Below are positions 47,439 through 55,157 of a stretch of DNA of 64,000 bases, piece after piece. The DNA comes from Streptomyces chartreusis NRRL 3882 (GTDB lineage: Bacteria > Actinomycetota > Actinomycetes > Streptomycetales > Streptomycetaceae): the NCBI RefSeq assembly GCF_900236475.1, contig NZ_LT963352.1, positions 7,241,001 through 7,305,000 of the forward strand, given 5' to 3'. Each line of letters opens with the position of its first letter. Position 1 is the stretch's first letter. A model generated the notes under the pieces. That model had not been told where the DNA came from, did not search any database, and worked only from the letters and a program-made list of their open reading frames with translations. The position numbers and the translations under genes are program-made.

Positions 47439-49951
47439 TGCGGGTCCCGCTTTCTTGGCTGCGGGAGTACGTCGACCTGCCGGCCACCGAGACCGGCCGC
47501 GACGTCCAGGCCAAGCTCATTTCGGCCGGTCTGGAGGTCGAGACCGTCGAGCAGCTCGGCGCCGACCTCAAGGGCCCGCTGGTCGTGGGCCAGGTGGCGA
47601 CGATCGAGGAGCTGACGGAGTTCAAGAAGCCGATCCGCTTCTGCACCGTCGACGTCGGCCAGGCCAACGGCACCGGCGAGCCCCAGGAGATCGTCTGCGG
47701 CGCCCGCAACTTCGCCGTCGGCGACAAGGTCGTCGTGGCCCTGCCCGGCGCCGTCCTGCCCGGTGACTTCCAGATCGCCGAGCGCAAGACCTACGGCAAG
47801 ATGTCCCGCGGCATGATCTGCTCCAGCGACGAGCTGAACATGGGCGACGACGGCACCAAGGGCATCATCGTGCTGCCCCCGGAGACCGAGGTCGGCAGGG
47901 ATGCGATCGAGCTGCTGGAGCTGGTCGACGAGGTCCTCGACATCGCCGTCACACCCGACCGCGGCTACTGCCTGTCGCTGCGCGGCGTCGCCCGCGAGAC
48001 CGCCATCGCCTACGGCCTGCCGCTGCGCGACCCGGCCCTGCTCGACGTGCCCGGCCCGAACGCGTACGGCTACCCCGTGCGGATCTCCGACCCCACCGGC
48101 TGCGACCGCTTCACGGCCCGGACGGTGACCGGCCTGAGCGCCGAGGCCCGCTCGCCGATCTGGCTCCAGCGCCGGCTGCAGAAGGTCGGCATGCGCCCGA
48201 TCTCGCTCGCCGTCGACGTCACCAACTACGTGATGATGGAGCTCGGCCAGCCGCTGCACGCCTACGACCGCGGCCTGGTCCGGGGCACGATCGGCGTGCG
48301 ACGGGCCGAGCCGGGCGAGAAGCTCACCACCCTCGACGGCGTCGAGCGCACGCTGGACGCCGAGGACCTGGTGATCACCGACGACCGGGGCCCCATCGGG
48401 CTCGCCGGCGTCATGGGCGGCGCCAACACGGAGATCGCCGACCACGACGACGTGGAGAACGCCACGGCGGACGTGGTGATCGAGGCCGCGCACTTCGACG
48501 CGGTGTCGATCGCGCGCACGGCCCGCCGGCACAAGCTGTCCTCCGAGGCGTCCCGGCGCTTCGAGCGCGGCGTCGACCCGCAGGCCGCCGCTGCCGCCGC
48601 GCAGCGCACGGTGGACCTGCTGGTCCTGCTCGCGGGCGGTACCGCCGAGGCCGGCGTCACCGAGGTGATCGCGCCGACCGCGCCCCGCACCATCACGATC
48701 CCCGCCGACCACCCGGACAAGGTCGCGGGCGTCGCGTACGGCCGCGAGACCGTCGTACGGCGGCTCCAGGAGATCGGCTGTGACGTGTACGGGCAGGACG
48801 AGCTGATCGTCACCGTGCCGTCCTGGCGGCCCGACCTCACCGACCCGAACGACCTCGCCGAAGAGGTCATCCGGCTGGAGGGCTACGAGAACCTGCCCTC
48901 CACGCTGCCCAAGCCGCCGGCCGGTCTCGGTCTGACCAGCCGGCAGCGGCTGCACCGCCGCGTCGGCCGGGCCCTGGCCGGTGCCGGGTACGTCGAGGCG
49001 CTGAACTACCCGTTCATCGGCGAGCACGTCTTCGACCAGCTGGGCCTCGAGGCGGACGACCCGGCCCGCCGCGTCGTGAAGCTCAGCAACCCGCTGAGCG
49101 ACGAGGAGCCCGCGCTGCGCACGACGCTGCTGCCGGGCCTGCTCACCGCTCTGCGGCGCAACGACGGACGGGGCTCGCACGACCTCGCGCTGTTCGAGAC
49201 CGGTCTGGTCTTCCGGCCGCGCGAGGAGCAGCGGATCGCCGCCGTGCTGCCCGTCGACCGCCGCCCGACCGACGAGGAGCTCGCCGAGCTGAACGCGGCA
49301 CTGCCCGAGCAGCCTCGGCACGCCGCCGTCGTCCTCGCCGGTGCGCGGGAACAGGCCGGCTGGTGGGGCAAGGGCCGTCCGGCCGACTGGGCCGACGCGG
49401 TGGAGGCGGCGCGCTCCGTCGCCCGTGAGGCGGGCGCCGAGCTGCTGGTCCGCAAGGGGCAGTACGGGCCCTGGCACCCCGGGCGGTGTGCCGAGCTGGC
49501 GATCACCGTGGACGGTGCCGAGCGGGTGGTGGGCCACGCGGGGGAGTTGCACCCGCGCGTGGTGAAGGCGCTGGGCCTGCCGGAGCGAACCTGTGCGATG
49601 GAGATCGACCTGGACGCGGTGGAGTCGGCGGGTGACGCCATGGTGAAGGCGCCGCGCATCTCCACGTTCCCCGTGGCCACGCAGGATGTCGCCCTCGTCG
49701 TCGACGCGGTGGTTCCGGCGGCGGAGGTCGAGGAGGCCTTGCGCGAGGGTGCCGGGGAGCTGCTGGAGTCGATCCGGCTGTTCGACGTGTACGAGAACGC
49801 GGAGCAGCTGGGCGAGGGCCGGAAGTCGCTGGCGTACGCCCTGCGGTTCCGGGCGGCTGATCGGACGCTGACCGTGGATGAGGCGTCGGCGGCTCGGGAC
49901 GCGGCGGTTGCCCTTGCGGGTGAGCGTGTCGGGGCCGAGCTGCGGAGCTAG
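47438..49951 (+). CDS. pheT: Phenylalanyl-tRNA synthetase beta subunit
   Basis: The 837-residue beta subunit contains the N-terminal tRNA-binding EMAP-like domain (about 40-155), the B3/B4 editing region, the B5 DNA-binding-like domain, an inactive synthetase-like domain and a C-terminal anticodon-binding domain (STFPVATQDVALVVDAVVPAAEVEEAL). It edits tyrosine-charged tRNA and supports PheS. ATG at 47438 shares one base with the pheS TGA. A 15-bp hairpin at 50013 terminates the operon. Confidence 0.98.
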   Translation: MRVPLSWLREYVDLPATETGRDVQAKLISAGLEVETVEQLGADLKGPLVVGQVATIEELTEFKKPIRFCTVDVGQANGTGEPQEIVCGARNFAVGDKVVVALPGAVLPGDFQIAERKTYGKMSRGMICSSDELNMGDDGTKGIIVLPPETEVGRDAIELLELVDEVLDIAVTPDRGYCLSLRGVARETAIAYGLPLRDPALLDVPGPNAYGYPVRISDPTGCDRFTARTVTGLSAEARSPIWLQRRLQKVGMRPISLAVDVTNYVMMELGQPLHAYDRGLVRGTIGVRRAEPGEKLTTLDGVERTLDAEDLVITDDRGPIGLAGVMGGANTEIADHDDVENATADVVIEAAHFDAVSIARTARRHKLSSEASRRFERGVDPQAAAAAAQRTVDLLVLLAGGTAEAGVTEVIAPTAPRTITIPADHPDKVAGVAYGRETVVRRLQEIGCDVYGQDELIVTVPSWRPDLTDPNDLAEEVIRLEGYENLPSTLPKPPAGLGLTSRQRLHRRVGRALAGAGYVEALNYPFIGEHVFDQLGLEADDPARRVVKLSNPLSDEEPALRTTLLPGLLTALRRNDGRGSHDLALFETGLVFRPREEQRIAAVLPVDRRPTDEELAELNAALPEQPRHAAVVLAGAREQAGWWGKGRPADWADAVEAARSVAREAGAELLVRKGQYGPWHPGRCAELAITVDGAERVVGHAGELHPRVVKALGLPERTCAMEIDLDAVESAGDAMVKAPRISTFPVATQDVALVVDAVVPAAEVEEALREGAGELLESIRLFDVYENAEQLGEGRKSLAYALRFRAADRTLTVDEASAARDAAVALAGERVGAELRS

Positions 49952-50012
49952 CGCCGCCTCACTCGTTTGAGTGGTAAAGGTAGGTAAGCCTGCCCTTCCA
50001 GGTGTGCTGTCG

Positions 50013-50054
50013 ACAGAATCGGACCGGTCTGTTTTTGGGCCGGTCCGATTCTGT
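50013..50054 (+). terminator. Terminator after pheT
   Basis: ACAGAATCGGACCGG (50013-50027) pairs perfectly with CCGGTCCGATTCTGT (50040-50054) around a T-rich loop (TCTGTTTTTGGG). Confidence 0.88.
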
Positions 50055-50084
50055 GTGTCAGGGGCCTATTGGGGGGCCATCGGC

Positions 50085-51116
50085 ATGATCCGCATCAGGG
50101 GTCGGGTGCGAAGCCTCGGTCTGCCGACGGTTTGGGGCGCGGCGGCCGTCACGTACAAGTTGGCCTGTCCGCTCGCCCAGGAGACCGGCCTCGAAGCGCG
50201 GATCGTGACCAGTGCCGTGTTCTTCACCGTCGGTACCGGGCTGATCCTGCACGTGCGGCAGATGCTGATGCGTGAGCTGCGGCAGTTGCGCCGTGTCGCG
50301 GGTGCCGCGCAGAGCGCGCTGCTGAGGCCGCTGCCCTCGTCTGTCGAGGGGCTGGACATCGCCGCCGCCCAGTTGCCGGCCGAGCGCGGGGCGGCCATCG
50401 GCGGTGACCTGTACGAGGTCGTCGCCACCGAGCACGGCGTACGGGCCCTGATGGGTGACGTACGCGGGCACGGGATCGGGGCGTTCGGGACGGTCGCCGC
50501 CGTGCTCGGCTGCTTCCGTGAGGCCGCGCACGACGAGAAGGACCTCGGCGGGGTACTGCACCGGCTGGAACGCGCCCTGGCACGGCACCTGCGCCAGGAG
50601 CATCCGGCCGGCGCCGCCGAGGAGTTCGTGACCCTGCTGCTCGTGGAGATCCGTGCCGACGGGGAGTTGACCGCCCTGAACTGCGGACATCCGTGGCCGT
50701 ACCGGCTGAGCGGCACGGACGTCGACCAACTCGCCCCGGCCGATCCGTATCCGCCCCTGGGGCCGTTCCCGCTTCCGGCCGAGCTGCCCCCCGTGGGCCT
50801 GGGGTACCTGGAGCACGGTGACGCGCTGTTCCTCCACACGGACGGCGCACAGGACGCGAGGGATGCCCGTGGCCGCTTCTTTCCGCTGCCGCATGCTCTG
50901 AGGACGGCAGTGCGGGACGCGCCGTTCTCCTCGCAGACCATCCTGAGCAGGATTTCCACGGCCCTCCTGGACCACACCCGGGGCGCACCCGCGGACGACA
51001 TCGCCCTGATGATCCTCACGAAGAGCGGATGCCCGTCCCGCAGGGGCGCGGGGAACCGCGCGACCGGCCACGACGCACCCGCAGTCGACGACACACCCCT
51101 CACCCAACGGCGATGA
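50085..51116 (+). CDS. Membrane-associated PP2C/SpoIIE-type protein phosphatase
   Basis: The 343-residue protein has two N-terminal membrane helices (about 12-60) and a PP2C phosphatase domain of the SpoIIE/RsbU type: LDIAAAQLPAERGAAIGGDLYEVV, ALMGDVRGHGIGAFGTVAAVLGCF, LNCGHPWPYRL and LFLHTDGAQDARDARGRFFPL, then DDIALMIL. It should dephosphorylate an anti-anti-sigma factor. ATG at 50085 is chosen for GGGGGG about 9 nt upstream; a GTG at 50055 would place the terminator hairpin directly before it. The last roughly 30 residues, after KSG, are encoded partly by a dispersed GC repeat (51042-51063) and look unconserved. Confidence 0.88.
   Translation: MIRIRGRVRSLGLPTVWGAAAVTYKLACPLAQETGLEARIVTSAVFFTVGTGLILHVRQMLMRELRQLRRVAGAAQSALLRPLPSSVEGLDIAAAQLPAERGAAIGGDLYEVVATEHGVRALMGDVRGHGIGAFGTVAAVLGCFREAAHDEKDLGGVLHRLERALARHLRQEHPAGAAEEFVTLLLVEIRADGELTALNCGHPWPYRLSGTDVDQLAPADPYPPLGPFPLPAELPPVGLGYLEHGDALFLHTDGAQDARDARGRFFPLPHALRTAVRDAPFSSQTILSRISTALLDHTRGAPADDIALMILTKSGCPSRRGAGNRATGHDAPAVDDTPLTQRR
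51042..51063 (-). repeat. Dispersed Streptomyces GC-rich repeat, copy 2, inside the phosphatase 3' end
   Basis: The reverse complement TCGCGCGGTTCCCCGCGCCC (continuing CT) matches the copy at 12674-12696 at 21 of 22 positions. Here it is read in frame as part of RRGAGNRA in the phosphatase tail. Confidence 0.7.
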
Positions 51117-51312
51117 ACCACCCGGCGTGGCCGGCGGTGCCGTCCGCCCCGCCACGGAGTGTCGGGCAGGCGGCCGGGCGGACGGCGGAAGCGGGCCGCC
51201 GCACTGTACGAGGGGGAGCCGGCGGCCCGGCCGGCCTCTTGCGAGGCATTTCAGTCAACCGGCTGACGACTCTGAGCGACAGTGCGCACACAGCGCGGAT
51301 TCGAGCACTCCG

Positions 51313-51329
51313 TTCACACCCCGTGTGAA
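51313..51329. promoter_or_regulatory. TTCACAC inverted repeat, candidate operator of the TPR regulator
   Basis: TTCACAC-CCC-GTGTGAA is a perfect 7-3-7 inverted repeat. It ends 11 nt before a TAACCT -10-like box (51341-51346), over the -35 position of the regulator gene at 51376. A 14-of-15 match lies at 53741-53755. Confidence 0.5.
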
Positions 51330-51375
51330 GGCGGAGCCACTAACCTGGCCGCACCGAGCCACCGGGGGGCCCACC

Positions 51376-52716
51376 ATGCAGCCCAACACTCTGCTCGACG
51401 CGATCCTGGACGAGGCCGGGATCTCGCACGCGGGGCTGGCCGCACACGTCAACCAGGCGGGACGGGCGCGTGGCCTGTCCCTGAGGTACGAACACACCGC
51501 CGTCGCCCGGTGGTTGAAGGGGCAGCGTCCCCGGGGCCAGGTGCCCGACCTGATCTGCGAGGTGCTCGCCGCCCGGTTGCAGCGGCAGGTGACCCTCGAC
51601 GACATCGGCCTCGGCGTGCCCGGCGAGCCGTCCGCACCGCACACCGGCTCGCTGTCCGGGTTCGTCGAGCGGGCCACCGCCCTGTGGCGCTCCGACCAGC
51701 AGCAGCGCCCGCACATCCTGGGCGCGCCCGCGCTCACCGGCACGCCCGCCGTCATGCCGGTGTGGGAGTGGGAGAACCCGCCCGAGGACGTGGACGTCTC
51801 CCGCGGCGGCAGACACCGGGTCACCCCGAGCGACCTGGAGATGCTGCGCGCCGCCCGCACGCACTACGAGCAGATGTACCGCAAGGCCGGGGGAATCGCG
51901 ACGCGGGCCCGCATCGTCGGCTTCCTCAACGCCGAGGCCGCGCCGCTGCTGCGTGGCAGTTACACCGATGAGACGGGGCGTCAACTCCACCGGGCGACCG
52001 GCGGGTTGGTGGCCGTGGCCGGGATCTGCGCCTACGACTCCGACGCGCACGGCCTCGCGCAGCGTTACTTCCACCAGGCCCTGCGGCTCGCCAAGGCCAG
52101 CGGGGACCGGGGACTCGGCGCCTACATCATCGCGCTGCTGGTCAACCAGTCGCTGTTCATGCGGGAGTACCGGCAGGCCGTCGCCTTCGCGGAGGCCGCG
52201 CTGCGGGCCGCCGGCAAGCACATCACCCCCGCTCTCGCCTCCGACCTGTACGCGATGCAGGCCAAGGCGTACGCGCATCTCGGCGACGGCACGAGCGCCC
52301 TGTCCTGCATCCGGCGGGCCGAGCAGGCCGCGGCACGCATCCGGCGTGGCTACGAGCCCGACGAGACCGGCTATGTCCAGCCGGGGCTGGTCAACGTCCA
52401 GGTGGCGGAGGCGCTGCTGAGTCTCGGGGAGATCGCCGCCGCCGGGGAGCATGCGGCGGCAGCGGTCGACAACCCGGCGCACGACCGCGGCCGGGTGCAC
52501 CGGCTGGCCATGCTCAGCACGATCGAGCTGCGGCAGGGCAACGCGGACAAGGCCGTGGCCATCGCCGTGCAGATGGCCGAGCAGGCCCGCGGCATGGAGT
52601 CCCAGCGGCTGCGCGACCGGCTGCGCGCGGTGCGGGAGCACCTGGTGCGCAGCGGCTGCGCCGGCACCGCCGAGGCGGCTGAACTCATCGACGGGGCCCT
52701 GCGCGTACCGTTGTAG
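51376..52716 (+). CDS. Helix-turn-helix regulator with TPR-like C-terminal region
   Basis: The 446-residue protein has an N-terminal HTH-like segment (LLDAILDEAGISHAGLAAHVNQAGRARGLSLRYEHTAVARWLKGQRPRGQVPDLICEVLAARL, about 5-70), a Pro/Gly linker, and a long helical array of TPR-like repeats (about 190-440: YFHQALRLAKASGDRGLGAYIIALLVNQSLFMREYRQAVAFAEAALRAAG and so on). Streptomyces has a family of such regulators, including NsdA-type repressors of sporulation and antibiotics; specific identity is not certain. ATG at 51376 follows a GGGGGG stretch. Its promoter overlaps a perfect TTCACAC inverted repeat, suggesting autoregulation. Confidence 0.82.
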   Translation: MQPNTLLDAILDEAGISHAGLAAHVNQAGRARGLSLRYEHTAVARWLKGQRPRGQVPDLICEVLAARLQRQVTLDDIGLGVPGEPSAPHTGSLSGFVERATALWRSDQQQRPHILGAPALTGTPAVMPVWEWENPPEDVDVSRGGRHRVTPSDLEMLRAARTHYEQMYRKAGGIATRARIVGFLNAEAAPLLRGSYTDETGRQLHRATGGLVAVAGICAYDSDAHGLAQRYFHQALRLAKASGDRGLGAYIIALLVNQSLFMREYRQAVAFAEAALRAAGKHITPALASDLYAMQAKAYAHLGDGTSALSCIRRAEQAAARIRRGYEPDETGYVQPGLVNVQVAEALLSLGEIAAAGEHAAAAVDNPAHDRGRVHRLAMLSTIELRQGNADKAVAIAVQMAEQARGMESQRLRDRLRAVREHLVRSGCAGTAEAAELIDGALRVPL

Positions 52717-52822
52717 ACCCGGGCGACGGCGCCCGTGTCATCCCGAGCGACTTCCTGTGCGCCTGCTGTCAGTACGTCCCTACTGCGATATTGCCACTTA
52801 CTCGACGGAAGGTGGCAGAACC

Positions 52823-53368
52823 GTGCAGTGGACGAAACACAACGAACAAAGTGTGTACTCAAACCGCTGGTTCAGCGTCAATCTCGCGGATGTCGAACTG
52901 CCGGACGGCCGGCACCTCGACCACTTCCTCATACGGCTGCGGCCCGTTGCCGTGGCCACGGTCGTGAACGAGGCCAACGAGGTGCTGCTGCTCTGGCGGC
53001 ACCGCTTCATCACCGACAGCTGGGGGTGGGAACTGGCGGCGGGCGTCGTCGAGGACGGCGAGGACGTCGCCCGCGCGGCCGCCAGGGAACTGGAGGAGGA
53101 GACCGGCTGGCGGCCGGGACCCCTGCACCACCTCATGAGCGTGGAGCCGTCCAACGGGCTCACCGACGCCCGGCACCACGTGTACTGGGCCGACGAGGGC
53201 GAGTACGTGGGGCACCCCGTGGACGACTTCGAGTCGGACCGCCGGGAGTGGGTTCCCCTCAAGCTCGTCCCCGACATGGTCGCCCGCGGGGAGGTCCCGG
53301 CCGCCAACATGGCGGCCGCGTTACTGCTGCTGCACCATCTCAGGCTCGGGCAGGACACGTTGCCCTGA
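52823..53368 (+). CDS. NUDIX hydrolase, with a TTA codon
   Basis: The 181-residue protein has a complete Nudix box, GVVEDGEDVARAAARELEEETGW starting at Gly74 (GX5EX7REUXEEXGU), and the flanking strands of ADP-ribose pyrophosphatase-like enzymes (HFLIRLRPVAVATVVNEANEVLLLWRHRF). It hydrolyses a nucleoside diphosphate linked to another group; substrate unknown. GTG at 52823 has GGAAGGTGG upstream. Codon 167 (53321-53323) is TTA, in the C-terminal helix (MAAALLLLHHL), so full-length product should depend on the bldA tRNA. Confidence 0.93.
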   Translation: MQWTKHNEQSVYSNRWFSVNLADVELPDGRHLDHFLIRLRPVAVATVVNEANEVLLLWRHRFITDSWGWELAAGVVEDGEDVARAAARELEEETGWRPGPLHHLMSVEPSNGLTDARHHVYWADEGEYVGHPVDDFESDRREWVPLKLVPDMVARGEVPAANMAAALLLLHHLRLGQDTLP

Positions 53369-53370
53369 AC

Positions 53371-53628
53371 TCAACGTCCCAGTGCCTGCCAGATCGCCAC
53401 GACGAGGGCACCCACGGCGGTGAGGGCGGCGACCGCGGGCAGCGGCCAGCGCGCGTGTTCGAGTGAGTTGATCCGGGTGTTGAGCTCGTCGAGTTCCTTG
53501 GCGGTCTCCTCGGTGCGGTGGCTGAGCAGAGCCAGCCCGCCCTCGACGCGGGCGTACGCCACGTCGAGGCGGCGCCGTAACTCTGCGAGTTCTCCGTGAA
53601 CGACCGGATGCTCGGGATCGACGGTCAC
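53371..53628 (-). CDS. Small membrane protein with coiled coil, with a TTA codon
   Basis: The 85-residue protein has a helical, heptad-like segment (ELAELRRRLDVAYARVEGGLALLSHRTEETAKELDELNTRINSLE, about 13-57) and a C-terminal membrane helix (WPLPAVAALTAVGALVVAIWQALGR), with the N-terminus presumably cytoplasmic. GTG at 53628 has AAAGGA about 8 nt upstream. Codon 17 (53580-53578) is TTA. It is convergent with the NUDIX gene, only 2 nt apart. Function unknown. Confidence 0.72.
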   Translation of the reverse strand: MTVDPEHPVVHGELAELRRRLDVAYARVEGGLALLSHRTEETAKELDELNTRINSLEHARWPLPAVAALTAVGALVVAIWQALGR

Positions 53629-53740
53629 GAGTCCGTTCCTTTCCGTAGTCGTTGCACATCCCTTGCATGCGCATGAGGAGTCAACTCGCCTGGTGGGCGC
53701 CTGGGGAGAGTGTGCGACGGGCATATGCGAGCCCGACGCG

Positions 53741-53755
53741 CACACGGTGTGTGAA
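53741..53755. promoter_or_regulatory. Second TTCACAC-type motif
   Basis: The minus strand reads TTCACACACCGTGTG, matching 14 of 15 bases of the motif at 51313-51327. It lies between the divergent small membrane protein genes at 53628 (minus) and 53848 (plus). Confidence 0.45.
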
Positions 53756-53847
53756 TGCCACGGGCCGGGCACCAACTCTGGTGCCCGGCCCTCAGCTTGG
53801 CCGAAATATGACCGTCCGTAACCGGCCTCGGGGGTACCCGGGACGAC

Positions 53848-54078
53848 ATGACGAAGTGGCAGAAGAACGCGGCGTACGCGCTGGCGCTCTACGCGCTGCT
53901 GGTCGCGGTGTTCCGGTACTCCTCCGGAGGACAGGGGTGGGGCACGGCGCTGCTGCTCGCTCTCGTGACCACGCCGCTAGCCCTCTGGATGGGCTGGCTG
54001 CGCGGCCGCCTCAACGAGCAGGCGGCCGAATGGGGACGCCGCCGGTTCCGGCCGTGGCCGGAGGAGCGACGGCGCTGA
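53848..54078 (+). CDS. Small two-helix membrane protein
   Basis: The 76-residue protein has two membrane helices (about 8-23, NAAYALALYALLVAVF; and 31-50, WGTALLLALVTTPLALWMGW) joined by a short Ser/Gly loop, and a basic C-terminus (RLNEQAAEWGRRRFRPWPEERRR). No family is recognised. A strong ribosome site is not evident. It is convergent with the 3-hydroxyacyl-CoA dehydrogenase gene and divergent from the small coiled-coil membrane protein, with a TTCACAC-type motif between the two. Confidence 0.65.
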   Translation: MTKWQKNAAYALALYALLVAVFRYSSGGQGWGTALLLALVTTPLALWMGWLRGRLNEQAAEWGRRRFRPWPEERRR

Positions 54079-54100
54079 GGCGGCGGCCCGGCCCGGGTGG

Positions 54101-54976
54101 TCAGTCGTACGTGTAGAAGCCCGACCCCGTCTTGCGGCCCAGCCGGCCCGCGTCGACCATGCGCTGCAGGAGCGGGGGAGCGGCGTACAGGGGCTCCTTG
54201 TACTCCTCGTACATCGACTGCGCGACCGAGGCGACCGTGTCCAGGCCGATGAGGTCGGAGAGCTTCAGGGGGCCCATCGGGTGGGCGCAGCCCATCTCCA
54301 TGCCGTTGTCGATGTCCTCGCGGCTGGCGATGCCCGTCTCGAACATCCGGATCGCGGAGAGCAGGTACGGGATCAGCAGCGCGTTGACCACGAAGCCGGA
54401 GCGGTCCTGGGCGCGGATCGCGTGCTTGCCCAGCACCTTCTCGGTGAACAGCTGGGCCCGGCTCAGCGTGCCCTCGGACGTGGTGAGGGCCGGGATCAGC
54501 TCGACGAGCTTCTGCACCGGGGCCGGGTTGAAGAAGTGGATGCCGATGACCTGGTCGGGCCGCGAGGTCGCCACCGCCAGCTTCACCAGCGGGATGGAGG
54601 AGGTGTTGGAGGCCAGGATGGCGTCGGGCCGGGTCACGACCTGGTCGAGCACCTGGAAAATCTCGGTCTTGACCTGCTCGTTCTCGACGACGGCCTCGAT
54701 CACCAGGTCGCGGTCGGCGAACTCGCCGAGGTCCGTGGTGAAGCTCAGACGGTCCTGCGTCGCCTCCAGCTCCTCCTCGGTGATCTTGCCGCGCTCGGCT
54801 GCCTTGGCCAGGGAGTTGAACAGCCGGGTCCGGCCGATCTCCAGGGCCTCGCCGGTGGTCTCGGCGACCATGACGTCCAGACCGGCCCGGGCGCACACCT
54901 CGGCGATCCCCGCGCCCATCTGACCGCAGCCCACGACTCCGACGCGTGCAATGTCTCCCGCTGGGATGTCCGTCAC
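54101..54976 (-). CDS. 3-hydroxybutyryl-CoA dehydrogenase
   Basis: The 291-residue enzyme oxidises 3-hydroxyacyl-CoA (or reduces acetoacetyl-CoA) with NAD(P). The Rossmann motif is VGVVGCGQMGAGIAEVCARAG (12-32); the catalytic region IGIHFFNPAPVQKLVELI and the dimerisation domain DRSGFVVNALLIPYLLSAIRMFETGIASREDIDNGMEMGCAHPMGPLKLSDLIGLDT are typical. GTG at 54976 is chosen for GAAAGGG upstream and the family N-terminus; the frame continues 199 codons further without similarity. It may act in butyrate, PHB or fatty acid metabolism and supply butyryl-CoA units. Confidence 0.95.
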   Translation of the reverse strand: MTDIPAGDIARVGVVGCGQMGAGIAEVCARAGLDVMVAETTGEALEIGRTRLFNSLAKAAERGKITEEELEATQDRLSFTTDLGEFADRDLVIEAVVENEQVKTEIFQVLDQVVTRPDAILASNTSSIPLVKLAVATSRPDQVIGIHFFNPAPVQKLVELIPALTTSEGTLSRAQLFTEKVLGKHAIRAQDRSGFVVNALLIPYLLSAIRMFETGIASREDIDNGMEMGCAHPMGPLKLSDLIGLDTVASVAQSMYEEYKEPLYAAPPLLQRMVDAGRLGRKTGSGFYTYD

Positions 54977-55157
54977 ATCGTCCCTTTCGCTGCTGATCCA
55001 CTTCTGGGCAGGTGCTCCGGGTCGCCGGTGCCTGCTCCGTTCGTGCACGTTACTCCCAAGTATCGATGATCGATCGCCGGGGTCGCGTCCGCTTCGGGCA
55101 TGCTGGGCCCGGAGCGATCCGCGACCGGGCGGATCCGCGGCTTTTTGGGGCATGCGG

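Noticed and set aside
49980..49998. Possible iron box before the phosphatase gene (TAGGTAAGCCT)
   Set aside because: Only 12 of 19 consensus bases match and it lies upstream of the pheT terminator, so it is unlikely to control the phosphatase.
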